Below are positions 46,942-58,800 of a stretch of 64,000 nt of DNA, piece after piece; position 1 is the first letter of the stretch, and every line of letters begins with the position of its first letter. Source of the DNA: Branchiostoma floridae (lineage: Eukaryota; Chordata; Leptocardii; Amphioxiformes; Branchiostomatidae). The stretch covers positions 23,235,313 to 23,299,312 of the forward strand of contig NC_049981.1 in assembly GCF_000003815.2 (NCBI RefSeq), read 5' to 3'. Position numbers and translations under genes: made by a program. Below the pieces are notes generated by a model. The model searched no databases. It was not told the DNA's origin and saw only the letters and a program-made list of their open reading frames with translations.

Positions 46942-47905
46942 TGTCGGGGGGGAGAATTGTTCAAGTATGATTATTAATTTTTTCATCTATAACAAAATCA
47001 TCATCATCATCATCGGTCGTCGTGATCACACATGTTCGCACATGTTTACACACGACGGGGTGTAAACATAACAAAATAAGGAGAACGTAAAAACTAGTCT
47101 ACGTTTTCAGAACTCAACTCTATGTCCTGACAAAAAAGGGGTTAGGGTCGGTCAGATAACCGGAGACACCGTTTATTTTGCAAGGCCTTGCTTTTTGTGG
47201 CAACGCCTCAGACGCGAGCTTAAAAGTATTTTTGTTTTTGCCTGTAGATGATGACATGCTACGCCGGCCCTCGAAGTGGATTCTGCCTCGACCAACCAGG
47301 CTCCACCACGTCATCGAAGACTTTCTGTTCGACTTCAGCTCTCCAGTGAGTCACGTCCTGCATCTGAGGCGGTTCTTGGACACTGTGTTTGGATATGACA
47401 CAAGGTATGTCGTCTGGTGAAAGTTCATCATGTCCAAGAGACTTTTGAACTTTTGATTGAAAATATCTGCTTCATAATGGCCAACTCAAATTGAATGGCA
47501 GAAACGTAAATTGGGGTTAGACATACAGGTAATAAGATGTCATATGGCAAACAATTTTATTATTGAAAGGACGATACACCGGGAAGCGAAAACAACATTC
47601 GCGTAAAGTGTTTAGGTTTACTTCTCATACAAAATATTTTCGAAATCAGTTACCTTATCAATGGTATGCTCTTTCGTAGCTAGTGGTCACACATATAACT
47701 TCCATTAAATGTCATGTTGAAAATCGATGAGGCTATACGAAAATCTTTATTTTCCAGAAACTACTTCGCAGGCTCGTGTTTCAAGATGGCGATGACCCAC
47801 ACCAGTGTTCCCAAGACTTGCCAGGACCAGTACCTACGCGGTGAAGGGTTAACACACGCCAGCCACTGTGAAGCCTCTGCTGTCACACAGTCCACTACTA
47901 AGTAA
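40728..47905 (+). CDS. FOXRED2: FAD-dependent oxidoreductase, FOXRED2 (ERFAD)-like, complete
   Basis: Fourteen exons: 40728-40854, 41080-41285, 41626-41775, 42033-42124, 42545-42681, 42864-42978, 44435-44662, 45226-45392, 45652-45692, 45832-45956, 46386-46510, 46660-46770, 47248-47404, 47758-47905. Phases all agree, 1929 nt, 642 aa (human about 684). Residues 1-25 look like a signal peptide. [15 protein letters not shown] is the FAD Rossmann GxGxxG, followed by the FOXRED2 hallmark [31 protein letters not shown] is the second nucleotide-binding motif. [14 protein letters not shown] and [16 protein letters not shown] match the family closely. Mammalian FOXRED2 acts in the ER lumen in ER-associated degradation with OS-9 and SEL1L. 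This one ends Ser-Thr-Thr-Lys with no KDEL-like tail. The ATG lies 1 nt after a pyrimidine-rich CAG, so a noncoding 5' exon is possible. Confidence 0.93.
43576..44058 (-). pseudogene. Inverted partial copy of the 2-hydroxyacid oxidase gene (exon plus intron)
   Basis: Read on the minus strand, 44058-43939 matches the last 120 nt of the HAO exon at 13537-13656 with only a few substitutions. It still encodes [16 protein letters not shown] and [14 protein letters not shown] in frame. The match runs on into the following intron (13657 to about 13998 against 43938-43576). The copy sits in FOXRED2 intron 6 in the opposite orientation. It keeps only part of one exon and its donor is changed (GCAAGT instead of GTAAGG), so it cannot encode an enzyme. 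Because intron sequence was copied, this is a DNA-level duplication and not a retrocopy. Confidence 0.85.
45067..45126. repeat. (CA)n microsatellite in FOXRED2 intron 7
   Basis: CA repeat with CGCACGCA variants, about 100 bases upstream of the exon at 45226. Confidence 0.92.
46255..46340 (+). repeat. Dispersed-repeat-like segment with small hairpin and AATAAA
   Basis: GAGGAAGGTGACGAACAGTC then GCCGAAACATCGGC (a 5-bp stem with AACA loop) and GTGAATAAAAAAAGC. This type of GACGAA...GCCGAAAC end occurs in 3' regions of many animal retroelements. It lies in FOXRED2 intron 10, about 45 bases before the next exon. Confidence 0.4.
46840..46945. repeat. (GT)n microsatellite in FOXRED2 intron 12
   Basis: Interrupted GT repeat with GTCTCTGT and GTATGT units, ending in a short G-run (TCGGGGGGGAG). 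Confidence 0.92.
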
Positions 47906-48962
47906 CTTCGACAGCTGAAGCCCAAATTTGTTATTTTAACAAATCTGAATGTCTAAACCCTACACTATCTCATCAATATAGATTTCTCATATAATTTTCC
48001 AAACAAATGCTTCTACATATCTTTTAGGATATTGGATAGACATTGCTGAACTTGGCCTGCTATTAGAGTGATAGTTAAGAAGTCTCCAGTTCACAATTTA
48101 TCATTGTGACCTCCATTTTTTAAATCGATGATGAATATCAGCTATGCACAGTGTTTAAAGTCCTTTTTTGCTGTGTCACTGTATAACGTGTATAGTTTGC
48201 GTAGCTAAGCTTTTCAAAATCTTTTATACGTCGCGATACAGGTTCGACATATCTACTAGGTAATATGATATGCCAAATAGCATTTACTCCAAAATCCTAT
48301 TGCTTGAATAACAACTATTTGGCGATATTAATCCATTATCTATGAGTCAGTAATACATACATACGCAGATTTATTATATATTATAAATAATAAGAAATAT
48401 GTTACATTACCCTACATTTGTATACAGTTACATGGTGCAATGTATGGTGATTTTTACGATTGTTGGAAATTAATCTACTGTACTGTCCTTTCTACCATCA
48501 CGAAAGAAATGGCCACCTAATTCCACCCTAATTCATCCGGCTTTACAAACAAAACGAAAATGACTCTCCTCATAACATCACAAAAATCTCCATAACACAG
48601 AAAAGGTGGGATCCTTCGTCTTCCATTGTCTCAGAAAAAGAAGTCGAAGCCAATACGTTAGAATTTAGAGTCAGCTTTTAGACCAGAGCAGATACATTCT
48701 ATGCCCTTCCCATGTTATCTGCATAAGGCCCTCGGATAAGCATTTGCAAGCAACTTATCATAAAAACTTGTACTGTAGTACCAAATGAGACGAGTATATA
48801 CTTGTTCACGTTACAGATTTACGGAGAAACAAAGACTAAATTGATTGTAAAATGGACATTGCCCGATTAATACTTGCATGTATGCTGTATGCATGTTAAA
48901 TGTATGTACCAACTACTTGTTACATTACATGTACATCACATTACCATCACTCTCATTTTATA

Positions 48963-48968
48963 AATAAA
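48963..48968 (+). terminator. Possible FOXRED2 polyadenylation signal
   Basis: AATAAA, about 1.06 kb after the FOXRED2 stop codon. I saw no AATAAA nearer. The distance is long, so this is only a candidate. Confidence 0.3.
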
Positions 48969-49461
48969 GTGTCCCATGATATTCCAATATGCATTCACTT
49001 TGATATGATAGAAATATATAATTACTAGTGATATTCTTTGTAAAAACGACGAAAGGTTCTGTGCATTGTTTTCTTTGTAAAGCCATGCTGATTTGATTGC
49101 ATGGATGACTTCTTTGCGGTCATCAATTTTTGGCCGTTTTCAAAGGAAAAACAAGTTTTCAACCACACTGTCATCGTCATCTGGTCGTGCTAGTTGCAAT
49201 ACCCTCTACCAGTTACGCCTCACACGACACCCATCTGTTCGTACTACGTATTCCTACATGGCAACCAAGCTGCCGTTGTTGACCTTGGGTAGCCTGACGG
49301 GTGTGGAGGTAACGTCGTTGCGTTTGGCGGCGATTCTCCGCTGTCTCCTTCTTACAGGGGCCGCTCTGGGATGAACTATGAATTGTGTGAAGAAGGGTCA
49401 CATTAGTCATAGTTTGCAAAATCTAAGTTACGTATCACGGACCACAGAAAATGTATGTTTG

Positions 49462-49467
49462 TTTATT
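49462..49467 (-). terminator. Possible polyadenylation signal of the PLP enzyme
   Basis: TTTATT on the plus strand (AATAAA on the minus), about 335 bases after the stop codon of the minus-strand class V enzyme. Confidence 0.35.
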
Positions 49468-49802
49468 AATTGTTTCAGCTGTTTACAAATAGCCAGGGCT
49501 GCCAAACTAGCCACGGGCTATTGACAGGGGAGAGAAAATACACGTTACATTTAAAATCACTAACATTAGCTTAGAAGCAATAATGGTTACAAATTTTTCA
49601 TATATTCATATCTATCATATATTACAATATATACACGCTAAAAATCACATAGCATGAGGTAATACATTAAGTAACAGAGAATGAATCTCCGAGGGAGAGC
49701 CAGGCTTTGGCTTTGAAGGAGAATAATGTGGCAGCTGTTTGTATTTCACATTGAAGATTGTTCTATAACTGAGTGGCTCTGTGGAGGACATTATATTACG
49801 TA

Positions 49803-52800
49803 TCACGAGTCATATTGCAAATATATATATTTTTTGTACATTTCATTTTTGAAAGGCAGCTTACCGACTCTGTTGTTCTCGGATTTCGCGTCCGAATCGC
49901 TGCTCTGTGCGGTGTTTCTTCTGTGAAGTCGCGCCTTCTGTTGTGAAGTCGTTCCGTCTTCGTAAGTCTTGACCTTGAAGGGAAGAGATTTGGGCGGACC
50001 CAGCTGCAGTTCCGGGTCCTGCAGATAGCGGCGCGCCTCGCTGGGCAGCAGAAACCAGCGGAACTTCGATCCGTCCTCGTCAAACTCAAACGGGTTGTCA
50101 TGCAGCTCAATGCCGAGCTCCTCCTGGTGACAAAAGAACAAACTGCAGGGTAAATGTACCGTATGGCATCACTTATGTCATGTCCATGTTATTAAACACA
50201 CTTTGACGGGGGCGATATCTAGTCTCTACTCAGACTCCGGCCTGGTCGAATAGTAATAGGGGAATTTGGCCCAGTTAGGAATAAAAGCCTGGTAGGAGTT
50301 AATTGGCCGAGGAGTAAATTGTCCGACCGGTGGTGTCTGGATAGACTGCAAGATCCTGCAATAGACTGACTGAAATCCCATGGCAACTTATTTGTCCCTA
50401 TTTGGCCGGATTCTTCTCTTTTTTCCCATCCAGTTGACAAGTCTGATTGAAGACAATGCGATATCACCTTTCAACACCGTTGCGCAAGTTTGTTAGGCCA
50501 ATATCTGAAATGATTTCCGAAATTATACGCACCAGTTCTTTGTTTCTCATCTCTGCCGAGTCAAAGATCTCCTCCGCCATCTTCAGACAATCCTGGTAGT
50601 TTGCAGGTGGCGGTTTTTCCGGGATGGACGTAACGGAAGTGTACGTCATCATACCGGAAGTGTAACTGACGGAATCCAGACCCGACCGTTTTCCCCTCCG
50701 GCTCGGCCTCTGTTTGTGGTGAGATCTGTGTTTCCATTCTGCCGTCTCTCGTTTAAACGTGTACTGGGAAATGATATTGCATAGTTATGGTCTTACCCTC
50801 ATAAAGATAAGCCTGTTTCTCAAACTATACGACATGTCAAGGGATAGGTTAAGGTATCAAAAGGAGTCTCTTGTGCTAGCCAAGTAGAAATTGATATTAA
50901 TAGTTAAAAAGTAAAACTAGGGGGCCCAAACCTATACCACTTACTCTCGGCATCAAGAGCTGTCTACCACTCAAAAATCAAAGTCGCAGCATGTCCAGTA
51001 CTCGAAATATCAAACCCGGAAGTTCCGCTGCAGTACCGTAACAGGTCGCTACCGTAACAGGACCCAAAATCTATTCGTTTTCAGGTCTCATCAAGACCTA
51101 CCAACATACCGAATATGAATACAATCCATCCAGGCGTTCTCGAGTAATGCTGGTCTTCTACAAACATAGATACAAACGCTACCCAAAATATAACCTTCTT
51201 GGCGAAGGTAATAAGGAAGTGTGCTAGTTAGTGAAAAGTAGCCTATGCAGTGCGGTGTGGGGTTTAGATCAACTGAAACACAGTTTGTTTGCGTTCGTCT
51301 TTGAAATTGTGTTGTGGGAACTTTTCTAATATGTAGGGCTTGATAGGACGATGTCAGTGTTGTGACGTTACCTGCGGTAGAAGTTTCCATCCGTGTTCTG
51401 CTACCATGGCAACGGCTTTGAGCACGAAATCTATGCACTCGTCGTCTGCAAAGTAGATCAGATTCAGCCTAGCGACGCCAGGTCTACGTGAGACAAAAAA
51501 ACAGCAACATGGGCGTTGTGTCCTTCCACAACAGAACGCTGTTTTTATAGGTCTTAGAATTTTCTTGTTTATTAGGAAATTTCTGTCAAGTTTAAAATAA
51601 CGATGGTAAAAGAGATTTTGTGGACTTTTAATTACGAGTGCGATCTTATTGATTTATAAGTTCCTGATAAAAGTGAAATGTTGCAGGTATTTCTGCGAAC
51701 GTTCTTTGTCGTTATAACTAAACGACTTACCGAAAACAAAACAGCTTACACTAAGCAAAACTTTACGTCTTGGACCGCATTTGTTACTAGCGTCACATAC
51801 CTGGAGTGCGCAACAGAACCTAAATGTTGACTTGTTTGTGTACAAAGTAACTTGCCAAGCTGATGAAACAGTTGAAGAACTTACCGTAAAATCTCGCGAG
51901 ATGTGGCCTCTCCTACACTTATGTCGGAAGAATCTGCCTCAGGTCTGTTGAAAATTGTAAAGTGCCACTTTTACTTTTCTAAACTTACAATCCACTGACC
52001 TTACGTCACGCAGTTTTAAACTATTTTCTCACAAGATTGTGGCTATTGACAGGATCGTCCTGTCAACAGTAGAAAACTTTGCACTGTTGACAGGATCGTC
52101 CTGTCAACGGTGCAAAGTTTTCTAATGTTGACAGGATCGTCCTGTCAACAGCGCAAAGTATTTTTTTTTACTCTTGACAGGACGATCCTGTCAACAGTGC
52201 AATTTTTCCACTGTTGACAGGACGATTCTGTCAATAGCCTCAGGCTTTTTATAAATCATGGCTGGGTGGCAATATTAAGAGGCGGTCGCTAAACTAAAAA
52301 ACGGCTAACATGAACAATGCAAACACCACAAGGTCGGCAATAAAAGTTAAAGTCATTGCCCATGGCCAAGTTCGGCTCTGGCTAGAGTTGACCAAAAGAG
52401 GAGTCAAAACTAGAAAATGACTGACTAGATGTTCATGTCAATAAGACTACCATGCTTTCCCTTAAAAGCCTGGGTTTGTTTGTTTGTTTGTTTGATAACT
52501 GTCAGATCGTCTGGACTAACTATTCCTTCATGCATGTCAATTTCCACCACATCTGTCACTTGTCACAAATTTTCCTAGTGTTTCTGGAATGCAACCGTTC
52601 CTCTTTATAGGGCGGTATCAAAACGAAAACTTTGCATGCCATGCCCAGACAGCTAGCCACGAAAATGCGTGCTGTACAATTTCTGGATTCATTGGACACA
52701 ATACTACAACTTTAGGCTCGCTACCTGACAGCGTTGCCAAAATAAAATCGTCAACAGTATGACATGACCATAATCTCTAGGTAGATTTACCGGTGTGTGG

Positions 52801-55800
52801 CATAAGATATCAAACCTGACCAAGGAGTGCCCATCGGGTGGCTGATGGAAACTCCATGGCCGGCTAAACTCGCAGTCCTTGGCCAGCTCTGACGCTATCT
52901 ACTACCACCGGTAAATCGGGATTAGTCAATTGCACACCCCATTTGCCAGCGCATTTCGTTCAATTATTAGAATTGTGCAACAAAGCGAAGTTATTATTTG
53001 GGGATTTCGTGCAGTTAATAGAAGCGTGCGATTATCTGTTGTGCAATCAACTGGCTCCTACTCTAGTAAGACAGACATGCACTGAACAACTCTTATTTTT
53101 GTCTCACTTTTTCCCAAGCAGAAGAGATTCGATCATCGATGTCATCTCGTCGCTTAAACCCAGAAGATCCTGAAAATATATCAAATCGATAAAAAGTGAA
53201 CATTTGATTTGCGTAGGTCACGATTACGAACTCTTGCGGTTTACATTAACATCATCATATTATGAAAATGATACCATAATTTGCTTCTTACAAACATCGT
53301 TGCTAGTTAACCTATGATATGCTAAAATTTGACAGGATGGAATAGAGCAGTAAAATAAAAGCACACCAGATACTTAAACTGACCTGTATGTAAGGCCCTG
53401 CGCATGCGCACCCTCCCCTGGCCTGAATGCCGAAGACATCGTTCAGCAGGGTGCAGACGTAGTTATGGTGCAGCAGCAGTCCGGACTGCGCATGTCTGAT
53501 GAGGAAGGAGAAGATGGGGACCCGCTTGGCCCGATGGCTGCCGACCAGAATCAGGTTGGGACAGTGGGACCACGTGCTGAAGGCTCGCCTGTGTAGAAGT
53601 GAAAAATGACGGTTTAGAATCAGGTTGGGACAGTGGGACCACGTGCTGAAGGCTCGCCTATGTACAAGTGAAAAATGACGGTTTAAAGTGAGGTCGGGAC
53701 AGTGGGACGACGTACTGTGTACAAGTGAAAAATGACGGTTAGTAATCAGTTTTCGTTATAGAAAGCTTTACGGACACGACAAAAAGTACAGTGATATTCA
53801 TACACGGTCTACTATAAACTGCCAAAATTGGTATACAGGAGAAGTATCAGAATTCTACTGACTAAAAAATATTGAATGACAAAAAAAATCTACTAGTAAG
53901 TATACAAACGGGTAGAGCTAAACGTGCCATTTTTTTTCTAATTTATTATAAAGCAAATCATATACTATTTTTATGATGTTCTCATGCAGCTTGTAAATAC
54001 TTAAGTCCCTGCTATAGGACAACGCCCCTGCCATGTTGGACCGTACGATTATTGACCAGACTTGACGGACCTGACCAGTTCCTCCTCCCGCCGGACGATG
54101 TTGCTCGGCCCGATGGCCTGCTTGAGCTGGAAGGCCAGACCTGCCCGGATGCAGCCCACGATGTTAGGCGTTCCCCCCTCCCACCTTTCCACCACGTCCT
54201 TAGTGTATATCTGATGCTGCCTGGTAACCTGTGGTAGAGATGTAACCTTGTTGATAAGGTCGAGGATGATCTTGAAAAATGGTGCATGACTATGATTTAT
54301 CTACATTACATTGCTGAGCAAGAATAATTGACAAGAAAAATAAGACAATCAGAGAAAGGGCACCATTAACGGAATCAACCCGCGATATTTTGCGTGCATG
54401 TCCAACAATCACTCACATCTCCTAAGTAGCCTGAGCTACTACACCGATTCTACCAAATAAAAATATTTCTATGATTCTGGTCAATAAGACTCTTTGTACT
54501 ATTGACAAGAACATGTTGTCTAATTGCCATACCCATTTCAATTTTGTATACAGCTTTGCAGTGCGACTTTTTTGCTTACTTAACGGCACTGGAAAGCTGG
54601 GCAAGAAATAATGACATTATAGAAAAGAAGGCACGATGTCGGTGAAAAATATCCTCCCCACGTGGCACGACAAACAAAACAAAGTACGCTCCTAACTCAC
54701 AAAGAAAACTGTTCCACCACCACAAGGCTGAGGCACGACGCTGGTGAAGAGATGTTTCTTGGCGATGAGCACTCCCGGCGTGCCCGGACCTCCCACCAAC
54801 TTGTGAGCGGACAAGACGATCGCGTCCTTGTAGGCCAGGTTTTCTTTCTCACCGGCAGATGACAGTCTGTAATGTTCAATATACAAGTAATGACAAAGAA
54901 CGAACCTTGTTACTATTAAGAGAGCACAAATCAAAGAATCCGGCAAACATCAGCGTGATAATGGAGAGGTCTGTACATTTAAAAAGATTTGATTTAAGAG
55001 TGAGTATTCCGCATTTATACGTAATGATCTATGTGAATTAATTCACTTTGTGTATATGGCAGCAATTTGTATGGCATAGGACATACCTGTCTGCTGGTGG
55101 ATTCATGTCTATGTCAACATACGGAGCTGTGAAGTACATCAAATATACCAAAGTTATTGTACAAAGTATAACCTTTAATGTCTTTATCGCATCGCATGTC
55201 ATGAGCTCGCAAATTCACGAAAAATCGAGCTCACTGTGGAAGCATCTCTTCTCCCTAAGTCAGAAACAGCGAGCTTCAGCAAGCTTGACTAACTGACCCA
55301 ATAGACGAAGCAGGGGTTACGAGGCTGCATCTACAACCTCCACCAACCCAGGCCTTTATTTGTCTAATTTGCTCATGCAGATAGAAAAAAAATATATTAG
55401 TGTAACTTCAAGTTGTCCTGTAGACATCTGTACCTTGGAGTTGAAAGCTTCATATAACAATGGATTGTACACGTTGATGCTACAACAGACCCCTTTAGTT
55501 CTTACCAACATTCAAGACAAAAAAACAACTGACCTGTGGCAGCATAGTCAAAGATGGCCAATGCTCCGTACCGGTGCAGCAGGGTAGCGACCCGCGCTGT
55601 GTCTGTCATGATGCCTGTCACATTCGAGCCGGCCGAAAAGGCGCCGATCATGGGATGGCCACGACCCTGCCATGTCTGAGAGGATGTATTGTATGTACGA
55701 GAATCGACACAATGGTCATAGCTACTCGTTTATAAAGTTGTTTCACAGTATCTGTATCGATATAGCCGGTATAACCGCCCTTCAGCGTAACACACCAGCT

Positions 55801-58800
55801 TGGCAGGAGCGTGGCGCCGCAGCAGCTTGTTATATTACACTGAACGGCCTGTCACACCTAACGTTTGCTCATCATTTGTTTCACTAGCTGAACTAAGAGA
55901 ACGTTTGGTTTGTTGAAGAAGGCAACGTGATTCTGAGAGTGCACATACGTACAAGCAGCTTGCATTGGGTTGTGAATGTTGCAATCAGTGTGACTGAACT
56001 TTCTGCATATAATCTTTGTAAACCAAAGAAGCATTTGAGTCAACATTATGAAATCGTACTACAACGTACGATTTCATAATGTTGGCTTAAATGCTACGCC
56101 AGTTAGCCTTTAGAAGGCAGGTTAACTTCGATGAGCAAGATCTACGACTTGTCAAGTCTTCTATTCTTTAAAAACATGAGCAAGTACAATCTTCACCTTC
56201 AGTTGGTTGTCCAGCTGCTTGAGATCTAGCAAACCCTGTGAGTTCTCTTCAACCCTGACCACCTGTATTAGCGATAGAAAAGAAGGCATTGTTGACCCGC
56301 CCGACATTGTGTAAATATAGATGATACCTATTTGATAGATGATACTTATTTGAAGTGTGACCTTATCTATAAGCATCATCAACAGTCAAAGGTATTATGT
56401 TGACCAAGACACAGACCTTTGGAAGGTATACAGCTACAGTTAAGCATCAGCGAGTTTTAGTATGTATTGTAGCGACCCATCAGATGGCAAGTGTCAAACT
56501 AATATCAGATTATGCTTCAAATGACATTTGACCGACCTCCGGTGTGAGCTCACGCCAGGGCAGCAGGTTAGAATGATGTTCAAAAGGACCCACGAAGATC
56601 ACCTGAAGGATTCAACAAAACGTTGCAGTTTGTAACGATACTCGGAACACGTCGTATACCAATATATGTACTCGTAAATGCTAACAAAAACGCAAAGAAG
56701 ATGGTATGTACATGTAGACCCGGTGGACAAGGAATAACCAGGCTATACAGATATATTTGTAGATTCTTACCGGTGGTTTCGTAAATTTCATGGTGCTGAC
56801 CAGTGTAGTTAGAGCACCTGTACAGCCATTTCCGGAGAAGATGACCACGTCATCCGGTCCAGCGTGCACAGCGTTATGGATGATTTTCCTAGGAGGACAG
56901 TTCCGTATCAGATAAAGTCGCCAAAACACTAGTTACTCAAGCATCGGAATATGATTTTCGAAACGGTCAGACGTTTCAGACAGTCATCCGACCGGAGTCT
57001 TTCGTTAGTGACACTGTCACGGAAGTGTCACTGACGAAAGAAAATATATATGGCTGTCTCGAACGTCTGACCGTTTCCAAAATCATACCCAGTTGCTCGA
57101 GTAACTGCTATTTGGCGTATCCTATTACCTAACCTTCATCGACGTATCAGATAAAGTCTTTTCTGACCTGCTAAAATATTGTGGTAAATAAAGTTACTGA
57201 GTTGTATATGTTTCCTAAATACTCACCTGGCCTGTTCCCTGTAGGCTGATGTCTGGAGTGACACGGTGCTGGTGGAAGTGTGTGTATTCCCGTACAACGG
57301 TAAAACCTCTTCGCGAATGTAGTCTTCGATGAACTTCAGTGCTCTGTTTGTCAAATCAATAATAAAAATCTTTCAACGCACACCACAAATCAGAAGGATC
57401 ACCAGAAAATAAACGAACAGTTTGAAAATATGTCATCCCATATGTGACAAACATGAAGCAGGGCAAGTTTCTTTTTCCGGCCTTCATAAAGCGAGTACAC
57501 AAGGTTTGGTTAAACAAAACTGATGGCAAACGATCAATGGTGTTGTATCTGCTGCATACCTTCCTGAAGCCACGTAGTCACAATATGTCACTGGAAAACA
57601 GAGGGAAAATGTGTTAGTAACGTTATGCATTATTCATTAAAGGGGCATTCCACTCCAGAAACGAGTATTATTATTCCTCAGAGAATAAATAATTATGTTT
57701 GAATCAAGTTTGTTTGGTCAAATTTACCACAAGTTTAAGCTTAAACGCAGAGGGAACATTGTAGCAAACGAGTTCTTGATTTCCCTTGAGGACCCTTCCA
57801 ACGCATTGTGCGCTGCTGAGGGAGGACGTGGCTTTGACCATGGGAATAGGTACCGGTTAGTACTAGTATAGATTTCGATACTATGATGTTTTAGGATCAC
57901 TTTTTGAGTAGACTATATGTGTGTGCGCCAACGTCATTAGAACGTTTGTGGGTCATTCTGTAGTAATTTGTTAATGTATAAAAGTAGCCTTTTTAGAGAA
58001 GAATGATCCACAAAAGTGACCACATCTCTGGATTCCAAGAACCGCTGAGCTTCAAACTTTGTGTGTTCCTTCCTAAATGTCCGATAGCCACCCTACCACT
58101 TTCGTTCGCTCAGCGGTTCTACCGTTAGCGAGAAATTGTGCCCAACGGCGGCCACACAAGCAGTTTTGGCGCCGCCATTTTACGTTGACCGACTTTCAAC
58201 TCCTTATAGTTAAGTGGCCAAATATCCCCATCCCAAGATGATATAGTCTTCAAACTTTTTTTTTGTATTTCCCTACATGTGTGATTATCACTTGACTGCT
58301 TTGTCAAGCTTATCCCGACTACCGTTAGCGAGAAGGTGTGACGGAAGTCGCGAACTCATATACGGCGCAGTACATTAGAAGCGGGTCCGCATGTGGGTGC
58401 TCTAATTTAGAAAAGAATATTGTCTAAAAGACAAATCAGGTAACTTTGCGAAAAGTCGAGTGCATTTGTATCCCAAAAAATATCATCTATCAGAAAATAA
58501 CACTCGCTTCTGGAGTGGAATGTCCCTTTAACAACTACTAGAAAACAACCTCATTTGCCGACAGTAGCATATTAGTATTTAGTGAGTATTTTGAAATGCT
58601 TTCCAGTGTCTTAGTCACAGTTTCATGGTCCACCATTAAACAGCACACACACACCCCTCCCCTCCCCTTCCCCCAGTTTTAACCCACCTTTTCTGGGTCC
58701 GTAAGGTCCGAAGATTATATTGTCGCCACCAATGACGTTGTCCTCCACATATTTCATCAAGTCATGTCCTGCTCTTTTCTCTGTGTCCACGGCATTCACC

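Larger units (their letters stand above)
47906..49802. other. Intergenic, between two convergent genes
   Basis: Carries the presumed 3' UTRs of FOXRED2 (plus) and the PLP enzyme (minus). The open frame at 49093-49374 overlaps a dispersed repeat end (49083-49110) and has no motif. Confidence 0.55.

Noticed and set aside
52042-52238. CRISPR-like reading of the five 21-bp palindromes
   Set aside because: The spacers are short, mutually complementary and not unique, and the units switch orientation. The host is eukaryotic.
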